DNA of 26,974 bases from Coptodactyla brooksi (Eukaryota > Arthropoda > Insecta > Coleoptera > Scarabaeidae): assembly GCA_033557675.1 (NCBI GenBank), contig JAWQRM010000190.1, positions 1-26,974 of the forward strand, in the 5' to 3' direction. Position 1 is the stretch's first letter. Each line of letters opens with the position of its first letter. The notes beneath the pieces are model-generated. The model had not been told where the DNA came from. It saw nothing but the letters and a program-made list of their open reading frames with translations, and made no database searches. This document shows positions 8,346 through 18,463 of the stretch, one piece after another. A program made the translations under genes and the position numbers.

Positions 8346-8760
8346 GGCGGGAAATCAATTAATCAGAACGCGGTCAACGTCGTTATGAAAATAATGTTCG
8401 CTTATATCTGAATCGATCTTAGAAAGACATCTTACTACCTGGAGTGGTGTCCCTATCCATTCGTCGTCGACGTGCAAACCGATGGCCACGTGTCCGTTTC
8501 TTTCCAACCATACCAGTAGGACTGAAAGGCGTGAAAAACACACGCCACTCAGTCCTGCTCAAATGATTCTTCCACACATGATTAAGTATTTACCATATCT
8601 CCATACATATCGATTGGGAAAATCGTGGTCGTCTCATAGCAGAATCACATAGACCTCCCACCACTAATTCGTGATCCCCCCTCTATTCCACGAGCCCGTG
8701 ACTGTCCGTACCCCAATCTATCGTGCGATTGTTGAGTATTTCTGATGTCCTGGGAGAAGG
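8346..8760. other. moderately GC-rich unassigned block
   Basis: The composition shifts to more G+C (CGTCGTCGACGTGC, GGCCACGTGTCCG, CACGAGCCCGTGACTGTCCG). Short open frames exist on both strands; the minus one has a run of basic residues (FARRRRMDR). None matches a family I recognise. It contains a hairpin-like pair GGCGTG/CACGCC around 8528-8546. It could be an old exon, an old transposon end or regulatory DNA. Confidence 0.3.
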
Positions 8761-8899
8761 TACGTGCTAATGCTGCTTGACATCGTCCTATGTACACTTG
8801 TTTTTTTAACTACTATCAATAGATGTTTATTTATCCCTTTTCGATCGACGGACAAACAAAAAGTTCATATTTACTGAACGCTTCTAAAAATATTTAAAA

Positions 8900-9879
8900 A
8901 TAAAACCAAGTGAAAGATGCCTCCAAATTTCACCAAACAATACCCCAACCTGGCATAGAAATTTCTGGAATAACAGTTTGATGAGCTCGAATAATTTTCA
9001 TTTTGAGCTCATTCAAACTATTGGCTTATTGGCGATATTGGTAAATGATTTCTTTAGTGCACTCCTACGAAAAGAAATTGTTTTGTGATAAATCTGGCGA
9101 TCTAAGTATTTTTCAGAAATTCTAGCGCCCTTATCGTATTATGAGCAAGACAACCATCATGCTGAAACCAAATTTCGTCAAAGTTGAGTGGGAAATTTCG
9201 GACAGCAGGAATCACTTGATTCTGCAATAGCTCTAAATATTTGTTGGCATTTAGGTTTCCATCAATGAAAAAATGTTCAGTGATGAAATCACCTAAAATA
9301 CCAGTCCAAACATTCAGCTATTGTGGATACTGCGTTCGAGCAGCAACAGTTAGACGCTTATGTTCCTGAGCTCAATATCGAGTAACGGACGGATTGTGAC
9401 GACCATGAATGGGAAAAGACGATTCATCCGAAAATAAAATATTTCCTAAGAAGTTTTCATTCTCGTTTGCTTTTTCCATCGTAGTTTCACAAAGTTCTGT
9501 CTGATATGGTCCTCAGGAAAAATCTCTTGCATCGTTCCCACTTTAAACTAACGGAATTTATTGCGCTTCAAAATGTTCCTGACTGTTCGAACACTCAACC
9601 GACAGGTTCACTGACTGTGACAAATGCATAGATATCAGATTCCCCAGCCTCTCTTTCATTCTTCAATTGAGGTTGTCGTAGGTCGCCAATTCTCAAATGG
9701 CAATATGTCGCACAACCTGTCTTTTCGAACACATTGACAACATGCAATATTGTTCAACGCGATGGAATTGGCCGGTTTTCGAAAGCAACTGCGAACAAAT
9801 TCACAACTTTTTCCGAAGAATTGTCGCTCAAATACCGTTTAATAATTTGAACCCTCTCGGCTGTTGTACAAACCGACAT
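8900..9879 (-). pseudogene. Tc1/mariner-superfamily DDE transposase (TTAERV-type N-terminus), internally deleted
   Basis: The start is the ATG at 9879-9877, giving MSVCTTAERVQIIKRYLSDN, the usual opening of insect transposases with a TTAERV helix-turn-helix. TILHVVNVFEKTGC follows after one stop. NILFSDESSFPIHGRHNPS carries the first catalytic Asp (9426-9428). LNVWTGILGDFITEHFFIDG leads to NFDEIWFQHDGCLAHN with the second catalytic Asp (9156-9158), about 90 residues on. The next expected block (PPRSPDLTPxDFFLWG, third Asp) is missing: the text jumps from ALEFLKN to a tail of MKIIRAHQTVIPEI type and a degenerate GRHFEHLL-like end near 8910. Multiple stops and frame changes occur. It is inactive. 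TIRs were not identified. Confidence 0.75.
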
Positions 9880-10017
9880 TCTGAAAGCTATTGCGTGCTC
9901 GTCAACGCTCTCAGGGAATCTGCATGCCATATGGTTCGTACTCCGATTTTCTCGCAAATTGTTGTGTGATCTTCGGGATCGTCCGAATGGCCTAACCAAT
10001 TCTGTACGAGAATTCAA

Positions 10018-11160
10018 TATCCCAATATGAGACCAAGTGCAATTTCATATACGGCATATGCTTGCCATGGACGTTGAAATACGAGTTACTGCCTAATCGG
10101 TTGTATGGATAAATAGAACAGGATAATGTAAATGAATGATCATTTATATTTCTGATTTTTAAGTTACTAATTTTGGATTGTTATTTTGGATTGATATACA
10201 TTGTTTATATATATGCGTGATTTAAGATAACTTCCCATTAACTGAAAATTGCAGATAATAGTTTATTAACATTCTGAATGCACATGAGATGACACTTTCC
10301 TTGTCTTGGGATGATGAGGTCAAATAATACCGAAAAACATCAGTTCATTTGCTATATTGTTTTATTGTTAGAAGATCGATTTGACATTTTAAGATTCAAT
10401 TAATTTTAGTACTGTGATTTGAAATCATCTTTCAGGCAAACAGTTGAAGTCAGCTGTTTGCTTGAAAGATGAGAGAATAAACTTAAATAAGTCAATTAAT
10501 CTCAAAACCCATTAATAAACATAAAACTTCCAATCGAATATGTTTTTGCAATTATCGTAATTACCGTGATAGTATTATATTTCAAACCTCTAATTACCCC
10601 CTCACGACATCTGTGCATAAATCTAAAGAACTTACACGCAGTGGACCACTCGATAATTCCAACATACCTTTAAGGATATCCGACTGTACTACATAATTAT
10701 AATTATGTTGTTAGCTGCTTAAAAATACGGATTTTCTCGTCCACTTTCTCCAATACAAATGCGGCGCTCGTACACTGAATTATAAGGCACCGTGCTCTTA
10801 TCCGGCATTAACTTAGCAATTCAAACTTACTTGGTTTTCTGTACGGGCGCACCTATAAATTCCACTGTGGAAAACGTCATTTCCTTTACGTACACGATAT
10901 GCTGTGAACGTTAGTTTTGATTTGTAGGAGTAGATAGGTTAGTAGAATACGTTGTAAATAATTGAAAAACGGTAACTCACAATAAATACAGCACCTTTCT
11001 GTTATAGCAGTATACGCCGCATAATACATCGAGTTAGCTCATCTCATTACTACTCCTTATTAACTCATAGGAGTGTCAAGATGTTATTATATTTGTTACT
11101 ATAACGAGCCAAGATCGTTTCTATATGGCTAATGTTTAAAAGCTATACTACTTTGTTGGT
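10018..11160. other. unassigned AT-rich DNA with one strong hairpin
   Basis: No gene is recognised. A hairpin lies at 10426-10471. A slightly GC-richer part at 10735-10880 (AATGCGGCGCTCGTACAC, TCTTATCCGGC, GTACGGGCGCACC) could be regulatory or an old repeat end; nothing stronger can be said. Confidence 0.5.
10426..10471. repeat. 18-bp-arm hairpin with one mismatch
   Basis: CATCTTTCAGGCAAACAG (10426-10443) pairs with CTGTTTGCTTGAAAGATG (10454-10471) around a 10-base loop. The single A/G difference is still a G-T wobble in RNA. It could be a foldback remnant or a transcribed hairpin; context is uninformative. Confidence 0.75.
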
Positions 11161-12212
11161 ACAGTTTTTACTCGTACGTACAAGAACTAGCAAGTGCACC
11201 TGTGCACGTATACAAAGTTATACGGGATTATTAAAGTTGGAGTAGTTATTAAAGAACCAGAATACATAAACAAGGTCGTTCAAATAGAGAGCGATGTCTT
11301 AAAAGATGTTTTTCTGAGTCGGTCGCCTTCCAAAGGTCGATTCACACATAAGGATCAGGTGAAAAACGCCGTCACAAAGTAGGACCGTTGGCGATACTTG
11401 GTTGCACATTAAATCGCATATATACTATTATCGGATTCAAAAATATTGAGCCTATTATTAAATGGAAAAAATTGAAAAAGACCTCGTTATAATTGGCATT
11501 CATTTCTTGATGTCACGCGAAAAGCGCATTTTTTAATAAGCCGAAAAGTTATGAAATTTGGACTGAACGTTGACCGATTTACTCAGAACATACTCGTAAT
11601 TTTATATTTATCATTTTTTTGCGATATTCGGGTCATAATCGCACTTTTGTACTCTGTCGTTGTCTGATAAACGCTTTGTCGGACGCGAACATAATTAAGT
11701 TCCAAAGAATGTTACACATTTTTATACGTCATGACTATATTAAAATAACACAAAATACGTTCCATAATTTTTTAGAGCTAATTAAAAAAGGACGTTTTCT
11801 GTTTCTCTAGGTCGAATAAATAGAGAGAGCGCGCTATCAAGGCTGGGAGAGATAACAATAGCGGCATCGCGCTCCGACTACACCGTACAAGGCCCATCCA
11901 GAAAGTAACTTTTCCACTGCCAGCAAAAATAAGCAAAACATAATTACCTGTTATCGGATTAAAAGTATTGAGAATATTAACAAGTAAAATAAAGTAACAC
12001 GAAAATAAGATAATAAGACTTGAAATTCATTATTGTGTACTTCTTGGTTCAGGCCCAATGGCAAAATTGGCGTTTTATGCCAAAGTGTTAAATGCGTTAA
12101 AAATAGAACCTGCCGCTTGAATAGCATTTCTGATAACAGAAAACCCAGGAGTCTCTATTGTTTCCGCGCAGCTAACTGTTTCATCTTCAATATAATATTC
12201 ATTATCACATAC
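11161..12212. other. unassigned stretch containing a repeated 22-23-mer
   Basis: No coding assignment is possible. TTATCGGATTCAAAAATATTGAG-like sequence occurs at 11428-11450 and again at 11951-11972, in direct orientation about 520 bp apart. This suggests the interval holds parts of a repeat or tandemly arranged element. A GC-rich patch with GAGAGAGCGCGC lies at 11822-11890. Confidence 0.4.
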
Positions 12213-12745
12213 TTAATCAGAAATGTCTTCACTGGATTCACTTAACAATTCCTCATCGTCGCCGTCATCTCCGTTTAAGTTTATAATTAATGATTCCATT
12301 GCTTCATCCACAAGATCATTTGTTTCTATATAAGTCCTTTCAATTTTTTTTTACTATGCTCCACACTATTTTCGACATATTTCGACATATTTCTGGTGGA
12401 AGGGAAGACATCGTTTCTTGACATAATCGAAGTACATCGTTAATTTTAAAAGTTTTATTATTTTCTGCGACTTTATTCTTCGCGTGAGCCCAAAATTCGA
12501 TTGCGTTAAACTCGCAGTGGGCTACAGACAACCATAGCAATCTTATGTCAACTTGTCTGAGTTGCTTTGTAATTGAATCTTACAATAATACTTTATCATA
12601 ACGGTATGGTGTGGACAATTGCAACAATTAAGGTTTTATAAATTTAGAAAAATCAACCACCTCTTCTGGAAGCGGTATATTTCTTTTCAGCAATTCCTCG
12701 ATTATGTCACGTTTTCTCAAGATAAGATGGGATTTCGGTAGTCAA
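12213..12745 (-). pseudogene. IS630/Tc1-like (DDE_3) transposase C-terminal part, second family, with acidic tail
   Basis: The minus strand encodes, in order, RKRDIIEELLKRNIPLPEEV (a recurrent mid-domain segment in these insect proteins) and a degraded linker. Next comes VAHCEFNAIEFWAHAKNKVA, where Glu of NAIE is the expected catalytic residue, then ENNKTFKINDVLRLCQE and MSSLPPEICRNMSKIVW. After a frameshift in a run of nine A's (near 12345) the sequence continues as DLVDEAMESLIINLNGDDGD and an acidic ESSEDISD end at TAA 12215-12213. The upstream half with the first two Asp is lost or unreadable. It has the same architecture as copies at 519 and 5178 but clearly a different family, with different residues throughout. 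It is inactive. Confidence 0.7.
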
Positions 12746-13064
12746 GGCCTAGCAGCTACTTTCTTTTTGTCCTTCTAAAAAGTCGGTTTCACTTTCAATA
12801 TGTAAAATTATACATGTTACTTCTCATACTTGCTGAGAAGTTTCCGATAGAATTGTTGAGAGTTATCATAGTCTTCTAGTGGTTCTACTATTGGTACACG
12901 ATTGCATTTTCTTAATAGCATGATGCCTATATTGATGATATGATATACAGGATCGCTACAATATACCTAGCATGACATAGGAGTACCTTGTCTATTCCAA
13001 GTAGATTGTGTTAGGTTGGTCGGGTTGATATGATTTTATTCTTTACCTATCTTCACAGCGCTAC

Positions 13065-13862
13065 TCATCTAACGACAGCTAATGGCTGCACTCTTTCATT
13101 ACGCTTGAATAACCGTAACTGTTTAAATGGAATTAAAATCGCTGTTAATGAATCTTGATATTCCAGCAGTGCCAACTTCGTGTGCCACATGACAGTTTAT
13201 TGTTTTATCTCCAACAATCCCAGTAGAGATTGAAATGAGGTCATTTGTTTCTCGAAAAGTGATCTGTTGGTGAATCCATTTCGTTCAGAAGTTGTAAAAA
13301 CTACCTCGCTAAATGTCTCAATTTGTTCGCATATCCGTTGAAGTGGCGTCGTACCCATGGTCCATCCTGCCAAAACTCCTCTACTTACCTCACGCCCATG
13401 AGTGAGCCCACCTACTGTTTTCACGGTCTTTGTTAGAGATTCTACAGTCATGTTAGTCCATGTTCCGGACGAAAATTTGTCCGAAGGGCGAGTGGTGAAT
13501 CCCCCATCAGTTGTGAATTTTCCAAAGTCATCAACAGTCTTTTTTTTCTTCAAAGAATGCATGTTTTGAAGACATAGGTAAGAGGACTTGGTATACAAAT
13601 AGTGACCACTGGCGTGGAAGTAGGGTAACATTCTGCATATAGTTCGAAGATGCATTGTTTGACAATAATCACCACATGAAGGTATTTGATCCACAGCTTT
13701 GCTGTAGGGTCTTGCTGCTCCAGTTCTTCTACTTGTATATCAAACAACTTTTTAAGTTCTCTCGCAAATTCGTCATTATACGCAAACCGAACTGCTGTTC
13801 TGCCAGAGTCATGCAAAATTTCTTTCAGTCTGCCTTTAAGTTCAGTGGAAAGGTAGTGAAGT
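13065..13862 (-). pseudogene. broken copy of an uncharacterised arthropod protein family
   Basis: Pieces in two or three frames read STELKGRLKEILHDSGRTAV, FAYNDEFARELKKLFDIQVE and ELEQQDPTAKLWIKYLHVV. After a frameshift follow RMLPYFHASGHYLYTKSSYL, KFTTDGGFTTRPSDKFSSG, WTNMTVESLTKTVKTVGGLT, FSEVVFTTSERNGF and a C-terminal VAHEVGTAGISRFINSDF. A last frame change gives KQLRLFKRNERVQPLAVVR and a stop at 13067-13065. I recognise the block pattern (LWxxY, MLPYFHASGH-YxKSxxLYLQ, RRSDKFxxGxWxDMTxE, GGLTRGR, TTSEQH) from proteins of unknown function often met in arthropod genomes. I cannot name a function. It may be a mobile-element-encoded or multi-copy gene. At least two frameshifts make it non-functional here. 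Confidence 0.6.
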
Positions 13863-14249
13863 CTATTATTCTAGCAGCTAAGGCAGCATAAGTAAAAATG
13901 TGAGCTCTCACAGCCCTTGAATATGCGTGGAATTCACTGTATAAATGGTTTGAAATATTCCTTTTTGGCCACTACAGTATAATATTTTTTAGATTGGGAT
14001 CATCCCTTTCAGTTGAATGTATTTCACGGGCCTTGAGATATAATGGTGAAATGGAATGAAATCGGTTATGAAATGGATCGCGTTCAATATATCGCTAAAA
14101 TTCATTTTACTGGTATGCCAAAACTATTCAGAAAAAAAAACATGAAAAATGAAACTTTTTCAAAAAATGTTAACCCTTTACAGAGTACAAGGGAAACACC
14201 GAAAACAAAACAAATTTCTGTTTGATAGATTTCATGAAAATTAAAATAC
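13863..14249. other. unassigned sequence
   Basis: A 60-codon plus-strand open frame starts at 14043 and is Lys/Asn-rich near its end, as expected for AT-rich non-coding DNA. No motif is recognised. Confidence 0.5.
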
Positions 14250-14620
14250 TTATTTTAATCGACAAAACTTGCGTCGTGTTTTAGTCGAGATTACATCGTG
14301 CATATTATTTTCGCGCGAGGCTGATATTAAGTAACGACTAACAGAATCTAACCAGTTTGCGAAGTCCGCACACTTCTCACGGAACTGGGCGTTTAGTATT
14401 AGCATTAACTCGGCCGCAATTACGACGCTGGCGTTCTTAGCAGACAAGCGAGCTGGGCCGGGCGAGTAGGTCACCGGGCATTGCTCATTAAGCAAATCCT
14501 TCGAAGGCAATTAACATATAATTTCGCTCTAAATCGGGAAACCGTTGCGAAACCGTCTCCTGCATGGCACTTAATCTAATTAGCGGGCGCAATCTGGGTT
14601 GCGACGTATCTCCAGGAAAT
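14250..14620. other. CpG-richer island, candidate conserved non-coding element
   Basis: G+C and CpG rise clearly: TTTTCGCGCGAGGC, AACTCGGCCGCAATTACGAC, GAGCTGGGCCGGGCG, AATCGGGAAACCGTTGCG and TTAGCGGGCGCAATCTGG. The segment ends with a TCTAATTAG homeodomain-type site (14574-14582). An 86-codon minus frame spans 14250-14510 without family motifs and with unremarkable composition. It is probably not a gene, but an unrecognised exon cannot be excluded. Confidence 0.35.
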
Positions 14621-14872
14621 AACCATATTCAGATATAGTTTTTAATGAAGCGATGTTGTCGATATTTAGTGTTGAAGCAATGATAAACAATATGGTAACT
14701 GTATACAAAATGATACTTTATGAAGGATAGGATAAAAATCGCATCTACATGGAATTGCATCTAGGATCAAGAGGAGCCATTATGTTCTCAATATGATACA
14801 GTAAATCGTTCTTGATGTCAATCGATGATGAACGGAAGGGATACCTCACGTAGTTCTGGATTATTCAATATT
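14621..14872. other. unassigned AT-rich sequence before the mariner
   Basis: No gene, repeat or RNA structure is recognised in this short stretch. Confidence 0.5.
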
Positions 14873-14900
14873 TACCAAGTGTATAAGCGTAAACGCAGTG
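14873..14900 (+). repeat. 5' TIR of the Mos1-like mariner
   Basis: TACCAAGTGTATAAGCG is the best conserved core. It pairs with the inverted copy at 15711-15738. Confidence 0.75.
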
Positions 14901-15043
14901 CTTGCTCATAGTTGGCGTTAGTAAGCGTATTAAACTACCACGGACACGTTAGCACTTTTTTCTTATGAGTTTGCAATCTGTGAACATTAATCAGCGCACA
15001 TCGTTAACAATTCCATACAACATACATTTTTCCGTCACTAATC

Positions 15044-15657
15044 ATGACTAGTTTTGTGCCAGGAAAAGAGTATATACGGGCTCTGCTTTTCTGCTTCAAT
15101 TTGAAGAAATCGACTGCCGAATCGAATAGAACACTTGCAGAGGCCTAGGAAAATGGATGCTGCATGAATTGAACGATAGGAAGATGGAACGATGCCGAAG
15201 TATATGCGAAATCTTGCTAGCCACACAAAAAAGAAAGTTCCGATGTTCCTGCATCGGATTGTGACTGGCGATAAAAAATTGATATATTTCGAAAATCGTT
15301 AACGTAAGAAACCGTGGGTTGATTCCAGCCAACCATCATCACCTTCTCCAAGACCAAATCGCTTTGGACGGAAGACGATGCTGTGCGTTTGTTAATGGTC
15401 CTAAACTACTTGGAGACACTCAACTGGGAGGTGCTACCCTATCCCGCTTATTCACCAGATCTGTCCCCTTCACATTAACACGTGTTTTCGTCGTTGGACC
15501 ACGCGCTCGCTGAGCAGCACTTCGATTCTTACGAAGATGTCCGAACATGGCTTGATGAGTGGTTGGCCTCTAAAGAAAAGGATTTTTTTGGCGTGCTATC
15601 CATAAATTGTCCGAGAAATGGGAAAAATGTGTAGCTAGCGAGGGGAATTACTTTTAA
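15044..15657 (+). pseudogene. mariner transposase, mauritiana/Mos1-like, with two internal deletions
   Basis: The ATG at 15044 gives MTSFVPGKEYIRALLFCFNL, matching the opening of Mos1-type transposases. After about 34 residues the HTH-containing region is missing and the text jumps to GKWMLHELNDRKMERCRSIC and EILLATHKK. RIVTGDKKLIYFEN carries the first catalytic Asp (15270-15272), then RPNRFGRKTMLCV. The central stretch with the HDNA motif (second Asp) is deleted. LETLNWEVLPYPAYSPDLSP follows. The third catalytic Asp is replaced by His (CAT 15473-15475), directly followed by a TAA. The tail LDEWLASKEKDFF, then KCVASEGNYF ends at TAA 15655-15657. The HTH and two of three catalytic Asp are gone, so the copy is inactive. 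Confidence 0.85.
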
Positions 15658-15710
15658 TAGATTTGTTTTTGTTTTTGGTGAAAAAAAACATGTTTTTCTG
15701 ACAAAAAAAA

Positions 15711-15738
15711 CAGCGGATTTTAGCTTATACACCTGGTA
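15711..15738 (-). repeat. 3' TIR of the Mos1-like mariner
   Basis: CTTATACACCTGGTA closes the element. It is the inverted counterpart of 14873-14900, and a run of A's lies just inside it. Confidence 0.75.
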
Positions 15739-15916
15739 CAAGTATTGATTAACCAGAGCTGACGGTAAATAGTAAACACCATTTTATTATGAAATGCATA
15801 AACATCAGAAAACTTTATCAATTCAAGATATGTCTTCAATCACTGATGTTGTTGTAAGGAATGTATTCTAGGTTCCAATATTTGTAATTTTATATCATAT
15901 TAATTTGAATTGTTCT

Positions 15917-15936
15917 AATACGAGATAATACGAGAT
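15917..15936. repeat. 10-bp tandem duplication
   Basis: AATACGAGAT occurs twice in succession with no mismatch. Confidence 0.8.
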
Positions 15937-16246
15937 AAAACACCTCTTTAGACATTTAATAAATGCTAAGCCTTAGGGAATGTTGTATCCTATTCAAGGT
16001 GTTTTCAGGTTATTTTTCGCCTTCTGCGGGTCTGATAATCCCAGTAGGTATTTCGACACTCAACTTTTAGCACGTGGAAGAATGGAATATATCATGATGT
16101 TTCGCTGACATCTCAGCTATCCTTATCAAAACGTCGTGGTTTCGCTATCATTCGAGCAATTACCAGCTTGTTATCACCGGTTTATTATTATGTTATGTAG
16201 CAAACTTTACGATAAAAAGTCCAAGATATCTTTCCGTGGATATGTT

Positions 16247-16278
16247 GATGAAATGCGTTGATTATGAAATACGTTGAT
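16247..16278. repeat. 16-bp imperfect tandem duplication
   Basis: GATGAAATGCGTTGAT is followed by TATGAAATACGTTGAT, with two differences; a third partial GATGAAA follows. Confidence 0.7.
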
Positions 16279-16654
16279 GAAACCTACATCAAAAATCTAC
16301 ATAGCATCATGTGTATTAGATTTAATACAGTGCAGTCATTTTATTTATATCAATCTTTTAATCAAACACACATCTTATTACACAAGTAAATAAATATAAT
16401 TGTAATAATAACAGTACGTATACACAATGGAAACGAAAATGAAATATCCATTCCACAAAATCTGTTAAAAAAACTCCTGCTATATTAGAAACATCGAAAA
16501 CTGTTAAGATCATTTAAAATGAGAAACAGTATATAACTGATTGTTGGAGGTCTAAAAAAGAAATGTTTGTTTCATTGAATCAATTGTTCCTGCAACAAAT
16601 GTGACTTGAGCTTTGAGCTGAGCCCACACACTCTCAGCACCTTAATACAATTCG

Positions 16655-16730
16655 ATTAATCATATAAGTTATTATATAAGCAGTTTTATACTTATCATAT
16701 AACTTATTATCATATAAGTTTTAATAGTAA
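16655..16730. repeat. cluster of short direct and inverted CATATAAGTT motifs
   Basis: CATATAAGTT lies at 16661-16670 and 16711-16720. An inverted AACTTAT/ATAAGTT pair is centred near 16710. The cluster may be a small foldback repeat or AT-rich drift. Confidence 0.45.
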
Positions 16731-18463
16731 TTATGTTAATTTTCTATTAAGTATCACCTGCGCCTAAATATTAAGCATATAAAAATCATGAAGATCTTGC
16801 GAATCAAGTTCTGCAATATGCTGTTTCGGCTGGGGTATATATATCATTCCGCTCAACTCAATATTAAGTTGAATAAATGTCCTTGTTGAATAGCTGTCCT
16901 TTTCAGATCGCTTTGTAGTACTACGGAATATTTTGGTTTTGATTTCTTGTCATGCACTGACTGGCTTTATTTCTGCTGACTTCATAGGATTTCCATATGT
17001 TGTTAGTAGATTGTATTATTTATGTATTTATTGCAGGAGATATATTATACTTCATTAGTGGTGTTAGTTGTTTTCCGATCTCTATATCTTCTTTTAGAAA
17101 GTGTTCGGTAATGTATACTTCTGAGCTCTTGAGTAGTTTCCTCTTTGCGCTTACTTCGAATGCTTTTATGGTTGCTATGAGCCTTATCAGTATTGGAATT
17201 TACGAATAGTAGTACTGCATAAAATACTGTTACCTACTTCGCGATATACGAGAACCAATTTTGAAGAATAATAAAGTATGTTTCCGTCGTTTGTTAAACA
17301 TTTGCACTGAATGCCCTATAAAATGAAACATTTGTCATGATATTTGTATAATTCTATAGGAAGTATAGTATACTAACTACGGTAACGTATTACACATAAT
17401 ATATACACGTACACTACGCATATGCATGGTAACCTACTAAAACGACCACGGTTATTGAACGAATAATCACTATTAAACGTGAGTAAAACACGTCACTTTT
17501 TCAACGATTATTCATGGGGAAATTGCGTTTTAGCACTGGTACAAAACAGGCAAAAAGTGTTGAATTTAATCATTTAAGTACACTTTTACAGGTTTTGCAT
17601 ACCGCTCATTGTTATTAAAGCCATATTGAATTAGAAAACGAATACTTATATATTCCACAGGGTGAATCCTCGGTATATTTTGCATCGATAACTCACAATG
17701 GAGCTATCAATATGGGCAACATTTGTCATACTAGATAATATATCATAATAGACAGATTGCTCGATTCTTAAATAGAACAACCATGCTGCACTATTTTGAT
17801 TAAAAATCCATTGCGATATTGGCAACCTTATTTAACTTTTATTGTAAAAAACTTTTCAGTACTGTAATGATTTGGAATGCAATACTAAGAACTGTTGTTA
17901 TTATAAACAATAGTATAATATCTTGTTGATAATACAACCCTGTAAGCACTAAATTACTAAAAATTTCGAACCATTAAAGCTCAACTCCTTGTCGAAGCAT
18001 CATGTATATCTTTATCTTCCTAATTAGCTTATGTTGATCTGCTTATTTTCTGTTCTATGTCTAATTATTAAGGATTTGGATATATTTACTGTTCTGTAAT
18101 TAAGTCCGTGAAAACGTAGTTAATGGAACACGTTGCATATCATTGTTTCATCAAGCAGTTCACTGAAATCTGTGCAGTTTTTTTAAACATAACATAAAAG
18201 TAACATTGCAATTTGGATTCTTAGATATGTAAAAAAAAGTATTTTAACTGTTATGCATTTGGAAACTGCATTAAATAACGAGACAGTTTCCACTAAGAAC
18301 AGAAAATAAGTATTTCATAGGAAGGCGGTATTCGATAGGTAATTAAAAAGTCATATGTTCGGTGTTCTCCATAATGTAGTGTGTATGTTATAATATAGTT
18401 AATATTCTGTATGTAAAATAAAAATTCACATTTTAATTAGCATATTCCTAAGTTTCTTTTCAA

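Larger units (their letters stand above)
14873..15738 (+). mobile_element. internally deleted mariner (Mos1-like), 866 bp, both TIRs present
   Basis: The 5' TIR (14873-14900, TACCAAGTGTATAAGCGTAA...) and the 3' TIR (15711-15738; reverse complement TACCAGGTGTATAAGCTAAA...) align over 28 bp with a few differences. Between them is a plus-strand transposase remnant (15044-15657). At 866 bp the element is well below the ~1.3 kb of a full mariner, and the coding text shows two large internal deletions. Both TIRs begin with TA, consistent with TA insertion. Confidence 0.8.
15739..18443. other. 2.7 kb AT-rich stretch with small repeats and no recognisable gene
   Basis: Open frames here (for example plus 16997-17209, 70 codons) are hydrophobic and lack motifs, as is common for T-rich DNA. 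Small structures include a 10-bp tandem duplication at 15917-15936, a 16-bp tandem duplication at 16247-16278 and a palindrome-rich patch at 16655-16730. A possible trace of another DDE_3 C-terminus (minus VWAQLKAQV near 16600-16640) is too short to call. Confidence 0.5.

Noticed and set aside
8355..8543. 62-codon minus-strand frame in a GC-richer block
   Set aside because: No family motif in this or the neighbouring frames; left as part of an unassigned block.
11880..11915. TACAAGGCCCATCCAGAAAG resembling a mariner-type end
   Set aside because: No inverted partner or transposase remnant was found nearby, so an element cannot be supported.
16550..16650. Possible DDE_3 transposase trace on the minus strand (VWAQLKAQV)
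   Set aside because: Only about nine residues resemble the family and the flanking text in all frames is random; too short to call.
16997..17209. 70-codon hydrophobic plus-strand frame resembling membrane segments
   Set aside because: T-rich DNA produces such frames by chance. It has no splice sites in the right place and no recognisable receptor motif.
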